From positions 1-51,798 of the forward strand of contig JAFLRP010000200.1 in assembly GCA_022511515.1 (NCBI GenBank): a stretch of DNA of 51,798 nt, read 5' to 3'. Source of the stretch: Acutalibacter sp. GTDB lineage: Bacteria; Bacillota; Clostridia; Oscillospirales; Acutalibacteraceae. The notes beneath the pieces were generated by a model. That model ran no database searches. It saw nothing but the letters and a program-made list of their open reading frames with translations, and had not been told where the DNA came from. The stretch's first letter is position 1. Every line of letters begins with the position of its first letter. A program made the position numbers and the translations under genes. Of this stretch, positions 21,032-28,467 are shown piece after piece.

Positions 21032-21901
21032 GTGCAGCAACTCCATATCATCAACCCGGCGGCCGGGAATGGGCTGGCCGAACAAACGGTTATGCAAAAA
21101 ATCCCCGCCGGACAGGCGCGGTATCTGACCACCGGCGTGGGCGACGCAGAGCGCATCGTGCTGGAAACCTGCCGCAGTGACCCAAATACGCATTTTGTCG
21201 TCTACGGCGGCGACGGCACCGTACAGGAAGCGGCCGCCGGAATCATAAAGGCCGGGGCGGGGAAAACTGCCCTGCTCTCCGTCGTACCGGTGGGGACGGG
21301 GAACGACCTGCTGCGCACTTTCCCGGAACAGGGGAAGCTCCATGTCATCGACGCGCTGAAGTGCGGGGAGACCTACGGGCTGAACATCGTCAATTTCGGC
21401 TTTGACAGCTTGGTCGTAGAAAAGACCGAGCGATATAAAAAGCGGTTCCCGGGCAGTGCGGCATACATCTTCGGGCTCGTTGACACTCTGTTTCACAAAA
21501 TCGGGCAGCAGTGGAAAATTGAACTCGAGGACGAGCACGGAAACACCGAGACCCTTTCGGGGGAATTCACTCTTGCGCTGGCAGCGAACTGCCAGTATTA
21601 CGGCGGCGGATTCCACGCCGCTCCCCTTGCCGACCCCACCGACGGGCTCATCGATTTTCTGGCGGTCAAGGCTGTCTCGCGCCTGACATTTCTGCGGCTG
21701 GTGGGCGACTATAAAAAAGGAACGCACTTTGACCCCGCCGCTGGGAAAGTGCGTGAGAAATTTCAGAGCTATGTCTGTTATCGCCGCTGCCGGCGCGTGA
21801 AACTTTCCGGCATCGGCAGTTTCTGCGTGGACGGCGAAGTCCGCCCCAGGGCGGAGTTGGAGCTTTCTGTCGTGCCTCAGGCGCTGCGTCTGCAAACCTA
21901 A
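21032..21901 (+). CDS. Diacylglycerol/lipid kinase family protein (DagK/YegS-like)
   Basis: The 289-residue protein starts at GTG after GGGAAAGGGG. FVVYGGDGTVQEAAAGI holds the GGDGT nucleotide motif and VPVGTGNDLLRTF the second conserved glycine motif. A beta-sandwich C-terminal domain follows, as in DgkB/YegS. Firmicute DgkB recycles diacylglycerol to phosphatidic acid. The HIINPAAGNG start is the usual N-terminal P-loop-like turn. The alpha/beta hydrolase gene follows after 59 bases on the same strand. Confidence 0.9.
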   Translation: MQQLHIINPAAGNGLAEQTVMQKIPAGQARYLTTGVGDAERIVLETCRSDPNTHFVVYGGDGTVQEAAAGIIKAGAGKTALLSVVPVGTGNDLLRTFPEQGKLHVIDALKCGETYGLNIVNFGFDSLVVEKTERYKKRFPGSAAYIFGLVDTLFHKIGQQWKIELEDEHGNTETLSGEFTLALAANCQYYGGGFHAAPLADPTDGLIDFLAVKAVSRLTFLRLVGDYKKGTHFDPAAGKVREKFQSYVCYRRCRRVKLSGIGSFCVDGEVRPRAELELSVVPQALRLQT

Positions 21902-21960
21902 GGCAGCAGACGGCGCTTATCATAACATGATGGCAAATAGAAAAACTGGGAGGTACAGCT

Positions 21961-22896
21961 ATGGAAATCAAAAATTGGACTTACGAGGAATTCCCGGAGT
22001 TCACCGATGCGGTCGAAGGCGTGGAGGTCATCAATACTACCGGGGACGAGGTCGGGATCTCCTATCTTCACGATGTGGAGTATGCCAATGTGGACGGCAC
22101 GCCGCTTCACCTGCAGCTCCTGATCCCAACCTGCAGAAATGACAGATTCGACTTCATGGGGGAACAGACCCGGGCTTTGCCCTGTTTCGTGTTCGTACAG
22201 GGTTCCGCGTGGATGAAACAGTATGTCTACGGCAATGTGGCGGAAATCGCCAAGCTGGCCCGCAAGGGCTATGTGTGCGCCATCGTCGAATACCGCCATT
22301 CTGAAATCGCTCCTTTCCCGGCCCAGGCCATCGATACCCGCAACGCCATTCGTTATCTCAGAACGAAGGCAAAGCGGTTCGGGATCGATCCGGAGCGCAT
22401 GGTGGTGGCGGGAGATTCTTCCGGCGGACATACCGCTATGTGGGCAGGTCTGCGCCACAACGATGACGACCCCAAAGAGAACCTCTTCCCCGGCATTTCG
22501 GCGGAGGTAAAGGGCATCGTCAACTACTACGGCTCCGTCAGCGTGATGCTGGAAGACGGCAATCCCAGCACGATCAACCATCATCTCCCCGACAGTCCGG
22601 AGGGTCTTGAAATGGGCGGCGTCAATCTGAGAGAGCACCCCGAGCTGTGCCGCGCCCTCTCGGTGGAGGAAAACATCGACAAGGACACCGATGTGGCCCC
22701 GGTGCTGATGTTCCACGGGACAAAGGACCGCGTCGTGAACACAAGGGAAAGCGTGCTGCTCTACAACGCTTTAAAGGCTGCCGGCAAGGATGTGGCCTTC
22801 TACCTTGTCAAAGGCGCGGACCACGGCGGATCGGAATTCTGGACAGACCGGATCCTCGACATCGTGGACAATTTCATGAAAAAGGTACTTGCTTGA
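21961..22896 (+). CDS. Alpha/beta hydrolase (BD-FAE/acetyl-esterase-like)
   Basis: The 311-residue protein starts at ATG after GGGAGG. VVAGDSSGGHTAMWAG holds the nucleophile Ser153 in a G-D-S-S-G elbow; the late Asp and His are in FHGTKDRV and GADHGGSEFW. In place of the usual HGGG oxyanion motif it has FVFVQGSAWMKQ, so the oxyanion hole is built differently from typical acetyl-esterases. No signal peptide is visible, so it is probably cytoplasmic. It likely removes acetyl or other acyl groups from sugars, inferred from fold and neighbourhood. Confidence 0.85.
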   Translation: MEIKNWTYEEFPEFTDAVEGVEVINTTGDEVGISYLHDVEYANVDGTPLHLQLLIPTCRNDRFDFMGEQTRALPCFVFVQGSAWMKQYVYGNVAEIAKLARKGYVCAIVEYRHSEIAPFPAQAIDTRNAIRYLRTKAKRFGIDPERMVVAGDSSGGHTAMWAGLRHNDDDPKENLFPGISAEVKGIVNYYGSVSVMLEDGNPSTINHHLPDSPEGLEMGGVNLREHPELCRALSVEENIDKDTDVAPVLMFHGTKDRVVNTRESVLLYNALKAAGKDVAFYLVKGADHGGSEFWTDRILDIVDNFMKKVLA

Positions 22897-22911
22897 CACA
22901 AAACCTGACAT

Positions 22912-22944
22912 AAAAATGGTGAGGCAATCAGCCTCACCATTTTT
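22912..22944. terminator. Bidirectional terminator between hydrolase and FHA-ABC genes
   Basis: A perfect 14-bp stem AAAAATGGTGAGGC/GCCTCACCATTTTT with loop AATCA has T runs on both strands. It ends both the plus-strand hydrolase transcript and the minus-strand phospho-signalling operon. Confidence 0.92.
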
Positions 22945-22948
22945 GCAT

Positions 22949-25294
22949 TTATGATTTTTCCTTTCCGATAGTCGATAAAACGATTCTGGCAAGGAACAGG
23001 AAAACAACGGTATAAAACAGCAAAATTCCCCATGAGGCCAACAAATGAGAGGAAGTGAACTCAAAGAACGATTCCGCTTCGTGGGGGATCATAACGCCTT
23101 CCTGCTGTAATCTGAGGGTCAGCTCATTCAAGTTTGCCGTGGTGCCGTAGCCCTCCATGCTCCAGCGGCAGACCGCGATCCAGGAAACCATTTCCGTTGC
23201 GCCGCTCAGTTTGAAGATCAAGCCGGAGAACAGGATCTGCGGCATCAGCAGGATCGGCGCCAGAGTCATGGCTCTGTCCGCGTTGGTAAACAGCGACGAG
23301 ACAAACAGTCCCGTTGCGGTGGAAGCGATGGCTGTGATAAAGGTGGTGATCAGCAGCTCCAAAAACGGATGGATCAGAATTCCTTCTTCGGGCAGACCCA
23401 CCATGACGCTGAACACCCCGGTGATCAGCACGCTTTGAATCAGGCACAAAACACCCAGAACGATGATCTTGGAAGATACATAGGCGCTCAAGGACAGACC
23501 TGTCATGTATTCCCGCTTCATGATGGTGCGCTCTTTACAGATCTCCTGAATGGCATTCAGCATGCCGACCCAGAAAGCGGAACAGGATAGGGCAAAGAGC
23601 AGGCTCTTTGTCATCTCGTACTGGTCGAACTGATTGCCGTCCGCAACAAAGGAGATCAGCAGCGCCAGCAGCGGGGCCTGCACTAAGAGCAAAAGAAGCC
23701 GCTGTTTGTCGTTGACTACCAGCTTCAAATACCGTGCGCTCAGGACGCGAAGCTGCTTGAACCGGTTTTTCTTGGCCTTCCCGGAGGCCGCGGCACTTTG
23801 GCGCACTTTTCCGGAAACGGCTCTGGACTGTTCAAACTTCTCGCTCCACTGCTTCGGCTGTTCCGTGATCATGTTGTATACGTCGACAACATCGGAAACG
23901 CCGAAGAAATCGAGGGCGTCGTCGTGAGAGCCGTAGAAGCAGAGATTGCCGCCCTTCCCCATGAATACGATCTTATCGCACATTTTGAGTTGCAGCGTGC
24001 TGTGGGTGACGAGGATCACCGTCTTTCCGCCGTCGGCCATGTTCCGCAGGGATTGCATCAGATTGCGCTCTGTGCCGGGATCCAAACCGGAGGCAGGCTC
24101 GTCCAAGAACAACAAATTCGGATCGGACAAAAGCTCCACGGCAATGCTGGCCCTTTTGCGTTGGCCGCCGCTGAGAGATTTGATCAGACTGTCGCGCTTC
24201 TCCGGCAGCTCCACCATATTGATCGCTCTGGTAATGGCAGCTTCCCGCTCCTCAGGGGTGGTATCCTTCGGAAGACGGAGCTTTGCGGTATACAGCAACA
24301 TATCGTGAAGCGTCAAATTATCGTACACGATATCGGATTGAGGTACATAGCCCACCAGCTTTTTGAGGGAATCAAAATTCTGATACAGATTGACGCCGTT
24401 GATGAACACCTCGCCCAGTGTGGGCTTCAGATAGCCGCACATGCAATTTAGTATGGTGGATTTTCCCGCGCCGGAGCCGCCGATAATGGCGATCAGCTCG
24501 CCCGGTCTGACATTCAGGCTCACATGATTGCTGGTGACAAACGATTTCCTGCCCTTTCCGCGCCGGATCACGATGTCGGATGCGTCCACCGAAATGCCGC
24601 TCTTATAGCAGCAGTAGGAGATCATCGTCGAGGTGAAGATCAGCTTGGAGTTCGTGATGGCGATGACGTCCTTCTCGTGAAGCTTTTCTTTGCCGGAAAC
24701 CCGCTTGTTGTTGACGATGACGCCGTTGGTGCTGCCGCTGTCCACTATGTAGTAGCCGTCCTGTTCCAGAACGATCTTTGCATGGCATTTGGAAACGGAA
24801 ATGTGAGGGAGCGTAATATCGCAGCTTTCCTCCCGGCCGACGGTCAATTCCTGCTGCCCGGCAAGGGCCATCGATTGCCACTTATTGTCCGAATCGTCGG
24901 AGGAAAAGACAAAGAGCACACCTTCGGAAATCGTCTCCACGCCGTCGTCGATGCGGATAAAATCGCCGTCGCTGAGGGAACGGGACGTGATGGAGGTGTT
25001 GTTGTAGATCAGCCCGTTTGTACTGCCGGTCTGTTGATAGACCGCCTTGTCCTCGATGGTCCAATGGCCGTTCCGCAGGCTGAAGCGGCCGTGCTCGTTG
25101 GAGACAAGGGGCGAGGTCAGAACAATGTCATTTGCCGCGCCTCGGCCGAAGGATACGACCCCTTTCCGATAGTCGGCCAATCGGATGGTTTTCGGTTGGG
25201 TATCCCCGTCAAAGATGGTAACAAGCAGATTGCCGGAAATGCCCGTTACAGGTTGAGAATATGGTATTCGTGTTGTTTTATCAAATTCGTCCAT
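22949..25294 (-). CDS. ABC exporter with two N-terminal FHA domains (Rv1747-like)
   Basis: This 781-residue protein joins two FHA domains (about 40-115 and 145-222) to an ABC ATPase (about 240-465) and an ABC2-type membrane domain with about six helices (530-775). FHA1 has GR50-51, SNEHG and GSTNG; FHA2 has GR153-154, S-x-x-H and GSTNG, so both keep the residues that bind phosphothreonine. The ATPase has GGSGAGKST (Walker A), LSGGQRKR (signature) and LLFLDEP (Walker B). As a single-chain half-transporter of the ABCG type it should dimerise. AGGAGG precedes the ATG. It is the last gene after two kinases and a PP2C phosphatase, the same partnership as mycobacterial Rv1747 with PknF. Its cargo is unknown; cell-wall or lipid-linked material is a reasonable guess. 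Confidence 0.92.
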   Translation of the reverse strand: MDEFDKTTRIPYSQPVTGISGNLLVTIFDGDTQPKTIRLADYRKGVVSFGRGAANDIVLTSPLVSNEHGRFSLRNGHWTIEDKAVYQQTGSTNGLIYNNTSITSRSLSDGDFIRIDDGVETISEGVLFVFSSDDSDNKWQSMALAGQQELTVGREESCDITLPHISVSKCHAKIVLEQDGYYIVDSGSTNGVIVNNKRVSGKEKLHEKDVIAITNSKLIFTSTMISYCCYKSGISVDASDIVIRRGKGRKSFVTSNHVSLNVRPGELIAIIGGSGAGKSTILNCMCGYLKPTLGEVFINGVNLYQNFDSLKKLVGYVPQSDIVYDNLTLHDMLLYTAKLRLPKDTTPEEREAAITRAINMVELPEKRDSLIKSLSGGQRKRASIAVELLSDPNLLFLDEPASGLDPGTERNLMQSLRNMADGGKTVILVTHSTLQLKMCDKIVFMGKGGNLCFYGSHDDALDFFGVSDVVDVYNMITEQPKQWSEKFEQSRAVSGKVRQSAAASGKAKKNRFKQLRVLSARYLKLVVNDKQRLLLLLVQAPLLALLISFVADGNQFDQYEMTKSLLFALSCSAFWVGMLNAIQEICKERTIMKREYMTGLSLSAYVSSKIIVLGVLCLIQSVLITGVFSVMVGLPEEGILIHPFLELLITTFITAIASTATGLFVSSLFTNADRAMTLAPILLMPQILFSGLIFKLSGATEMVSWIAVCRWSMEGYGTTANLNELTLRLQQEGVMIPHEAESFFEFTSSHLLASWGILLFYTVVFLFLARIVLSTIGKEKS

Positions 25295-25376
25295 GTGTGT
25301 CCTCCTGTGTGTGCTGAAGCCGGATAGTATAGATCATCAAAGTGAGAGTTATTTCCGCATTTAATCAAAGTTTGCT

Positions 25377-27605
25377 TTAATCGATAAGAATGCGCTCGGC
25401 ATATTCCGAACAGTGGGCAATACTCCCATCTGAATTATAAACGTTGAATCTGATTTCATTGCCCGCCACATCATAGACATACTCATACCAAAAAGAAATG
25501 CTCCCATCTGAATGGTATCCTATCTCTTTTGTTTGATTCTCTGCTGCATCGTATTCATACTCATACCAACTGTTAATACTCCCATCTGAATTGTAAATTG
25601 TCAATTTTACCTGATTTCCTGCCTCATCGTATTCATACTCCATACCGTAATCAATACTCCCGTCGGAATTATACCTTGTCCACTTTATTTTATTTCCCGC
25701 TGCATCATATTCATACTTGTCCCAGTCATCAATGCTCCCGTCGGAATTATACCTTGTCCACTTTATTTCATTTCCCGCTGCATCATATTCATATTCGTGA
25801 CACTGCGAAATGCTCCCATCTGAATTGTAAGTTGTCAATTTTACCTGATTTCCTGCCTCATCGTATTCATACTCCGTACCGTAATCAATACTCCCGTCTG
25901 AATTATATCGTATCGTTCTTTTTTCATTTCCTGCTGCATCGTATTGAGATTCATCCCAGAAATTAATGCTCCCATCTAAATTATAGCTTGTCCACTTTAT
26001 TTCATTTCCCACCGCATCATATTCATACTCGTCCCAATCGCTAATGCCCCCTTCTGAATAGTATATTTCCTTTATTTCATTCCCTACTGAATCATAACCA
26101 TATTGCCTATACTTCGTGCCGTCGGAACGATACCAAGTACGCGTTTCATTCCCTGCGCGGTCATATTCCCGCTCACACCAGCAGTCCAGCGTGTCATCCG
26201 CCAGATAGAATGTGGTTTTTACCGCGTTGCCGGCGGAATCGTACTCGTTTTCCGCATAGAGGCCCACATTCCCGTCCGTGTCATACCAAAAATCCGTCAC
26301 TCGATTTTCCGAATTGTCGAACTCCCTCTTCCAGGAATAGTACAACTGATCATCCGCTGTATACCGTTGTTCACTGACCGCAATCTTACCCAAATACTCT
26401 ATCTTCTTCCAACTCCCGTCTTCCTCCTGCTCTATTTCAAAGGATGGACTCGTTCCACCCAATAATTTTGAAATCCCAAACACTCCGCCGCCTACCAGCA
26501 GTGCAACCACCAGCACCGCCGCGATGATCACCGGAAGCTTTGATTTCTTCTTTCCAAACGTGTTCACTTCTCTCTGCGCCTCGGGCGCTTTGCGGACGGA
26601 AACCGTGCGGTTCGGGTCTTGCGTCTCCGCGGGCCGGCAAATGGGAACGGTTTTGTTCAGGGGGTCCTCCCTGACGGCTTGGGGGCTGCTCCCCACGCTC
26701 ATCAGCGCATTTTTCATAGCCGTAGCCGAAGCAAAACGCATATTGGGATCATAGGCGCAGGCGCAGAGAATCACAGACGCCATGGCGGGGGACGCGTCGC
26801 AGGGGGCGGGAAGGGGTTCGCCGTTCATTCTGCGGCGCAGTGCCGCCGTGCGCTCATTGGGGTTCTTTTGCTGCTGTTCTGTATCCAAAAACGGCAGACG
26901 GTTTTTATTCAGAAGCCGGTAGAGCACCAGCCCCAGAGAATACAGGTCCACCGTGGCGCCGTAATGAGGGCCTCTTTCCACTTCCGGGGCCATGTAGTTA
27001 TAGGTCCCCTTCTGCGAGAGGCCGCCCGTCACGTTTTCCAGCTTCCGCGCGATGCCGAAGTCTCCCAGCTTGTAATAGCCGAACTGATTGACAAAAATGT
27101 TTTCCGGCTTGATGTCCCGGTGGATGACATTGCGCTGCGCGCAGAGCTCCAAGGCCGTGCAGATATCACAGCCCAATTTAATGACTTCCTGTTCCGACAA
27201 CGCCTTATCCCGGATGTAAGTGTTGAACGGCGTCAGCAGTTCCATGCGGATATAGATGTCCCAGCCGATCCCGTCCGCCTTTTCGACCACCTTGTAATCT
27301 TCAATGCTCACGATGTTCGGAACGCCCTTGAAAGAGTCCATGAGCTGAATTTCGCCCACAAATTCATTGACAACGCCCTGGAAATATTCTCTTGTGTCTC
27401 CCTCAGACATTCCCTCAGACCGCAGGGAATCGACCTCCGACTCATTCTGCGGGATGGAGATCACCTTGATCGCGGCGTAGCTTTCCACATTGTTATCTCT
27501 GCGGACAGCCTTGTAAACCGCGCCGAAGGAACCGGTCCCCAGCGGTTTTTCGTCCGCTTCCCATTCCGGCCACGGCCAAGTTTGTTTTACAGTCTCCATT
27601 CCCAT
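25377..27605 (-). CDS. Transmembrane Ser/Thr kinase with RHS/YD-like repeat ectodomain
   Basis: The 742-residue protein has a kinase domain at about 15-305: GTGSFGAVYKA loop, Lys47, HRD with Asp164, DFG 182-184 and TYNYMAPEVE activation-end motif. A basic juxtamembrane segment with T319-VPI and T334-VSV leads to one membrane helix (357-377). The rest (about 424-742) is some twelve tandem 26-residue units of the form YEYDAAGNEIKWTRYNSDGS, like short RHS/YD repeats. I know of no usual kinase sensor of this kind (PASTA, NHL and SH3b are more common). The encoding DNA repeats every 78 bp and is visibly AT-richer than the kinase part. It begins three bases after the phosphatase stop, so the two are coupled. 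Confidence 0.93.
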   Translation of the reverse strand: MGMETVKQTWPWPEWEADEKPLGTGSFGAVYKAVRRDNNVESYAAIKVISIPQNESEVDSLRSEGMSEGDTREYFQGVVNEFVGEIQLMDSFKGVPNIVSIEDYKVVEKADGIGWDIYIRMELLTPFNTYIRDKALSEQEVIKLGCDICTALELCAQRNVIHRDIKPENIFVNQFGYYKLGDFGIARKLENVTGGLSQKGTYNYMAPEVERGPHYGATVDLYSLGLVLYRLLNKNRLPFLDTEQQQKNPNERTAALRRRMNGEPLPAPCDASPAMASVILCACAYDPNMRFASATAMKNALMSVGSSPQAVREDPLNKTVPICRPAETQDPNRTVSVRKAPEAQREVNTFGKKKSKLPVIIAAVLVVALLVGGGVFGISKLLGGTSPSFEIEQEEDGSWKKIEYLGKIAVSEQRYTADDQLYYSWKREFDNSENRVTDFWYDTDGNVGLYAENEYDSAGNAVKTTFYLADDTLDCWCEREYDRAGNETRTWYRSDGTKYRQYGYDSVGNEIKEIYYSEGGISDWDEYEYDAVGNEIKWTSYNLDGSINFWDESQYDAAGNEKRTIRYNSDGSIDYGTEYEYDEAGNQVKLTTYNSDGSISQCHEYEYDAAGNEIKWTRYNSDGSIDDWDKYEYDAAGNKIKWTRYNSDGSIDYGMEYEYDEAGNQVKLTIYNSDGSINSWYEYEYDAAENQTKEIGYHSDGSISFWYEYVYDVAGNEIRFNVYNSDGSIAHCSEYAERILID
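25380..26336 (-). repeat. Tandem 78-bp coding repeats (about 12 copies)
   Basis: Units coding for 26 residues recur in frame. For example, TCGGAATTATACCTTG occurs at 25663 and again at 25741, exactly 78 bp apart. Central copies are nearly identical at the DNA level, while the outermost copies have diverged, as expected if the array grew from the middle. Copy number is likely to vary between strains. Confidence 0.9.
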
Positions 27606-27608
27606 TTT

Positions 27609-28400
27609 TTATCCCTCTTTCTTTTCTGATTGGCGCTTCCGTTTGAAAAACCATCCGGATTCACGCTCGATTTTACATAGAATGATAGTGATATTGTCCC
27701 GGCCTCCGTTGGAGAGAGCTTTCTGAAGCAATTCCGTACAGGCCTTTTCAAGAGACTTTGAAAGAAGCACCTCGGCTATTTCTTCTGTTGTCACCATATC
27801 CGTCAGCCCGTCGGAGCAGATGAGGTAGATATCCCCATCCCGGCACGCGCCCTGCGCCAAATACGGACTGATCGCCATTTCCGTCGGCGGAATGCCCAGA
27901 TTTTGGGAAAGCGGCGGCTTCACGCCAAAGGGAGCCGCTGCAACATGGTCTTCCGAAATCTGTTCCAATTTGCCGGCGCTGAGAAGAAAAATCTTGCTGT
28001 CCCCAATGTTGCAAAGGGTCACGCTGTTGTCTGCAAAGGCAAGCATTGCCGCAGTGGTCCCCATGGAAGAAACTTCATTTTCCCGGGCATACCTGCAAAT
28101 ATCCTCGTTTGCTTTTTGGCAGAACCGCGACAGATCGGACAAAGTATCTTTTCCCAGCTCCAAGGCGGAAGAATCCTTTGCGGCAATGTACGACGCGACT
28201 TCGCCGCATTCCTCTCCGCCCATGCCGTCGAAAACGCCAAACAGAGAAATTTCCTTGGAAGATTTTTCCCCGCATAACGAAGACTTCATGGGTTCGCTGT
28301 TTGTCTCCATGTACTGCCCGTCGCAGATATAATTATCCTGATTGATCTTTCGGACCTTGCCGATATGGCTGATGCATGAATATCGTATGCTGTAATGCAT
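27609..28400 (-). CDS. PP2C-type Ser/Thr protein phosphatase (PrpC/Stp-like)
   Basis: The 263-residue PPM/PP2C phosphatase has the classical metal motifs in order: KINQDNYIC, GVFDGMGGEECGE, SMGTTAAMLAF, NIGDSKIFLL, YLICSDGLTDMV and GGRDNITIILCKIE. The Asp residues of DGMGG, SDGLTD and RDN bind the Mn2+/Mg2+ pair. AAGGAGG precedes the ATG. It lies between the two kinase genes and should dephosphorylate both kinases and the FHA-ABC protein, resetting the system. In the usual firmicute PrkC/PrpC pair one phosphatase serves one kinase; here it serves two. Confidence 0.95.
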   Translation of the reverse strand: MHYSIRYSCISHIGKVRKINQDNYICDGQYMETNSEPMKSSLCGEKSSKEISLFGVFDGMGGEECGEVASYIAAKDSSALELGKDTLSDLSRFCQKANEDICRYARENEVSSMGTTAAMLAFADNSVTLCNIGDSKIFLLSAGKLEQISEDHVAAAPFGVKPPLSQNLGIPPTEMAISPYLAQGACRDGDIYLICSDGLTDMVTTEEIAEVLLSKSLEKACTELLQKALSNGGRDNITIILCKIERESGWFFKRKRQSEKKEG

Positions 28401-28467
28401 ATGTCCCTCCTTTTGTTCAGGCTTTACGATGAGTCACCGAACCTGAAAATCGTGCTCAAAGCCGCTT

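Noticed and set aside
25380-26336. The repeat array as a CRISPR or non-coding repeat
   Set aside because: Units are 78 bp, stay in frame, have no unique spacers and encode a regular protein repeat.
25377-27605. The RHS-like kinase as an RHS or contact-dependent toxin
   Set aside because: No RHS core ending, no variable toxin tip and no immunity gene; the N terminus is an intact kinase with a membrane helix.
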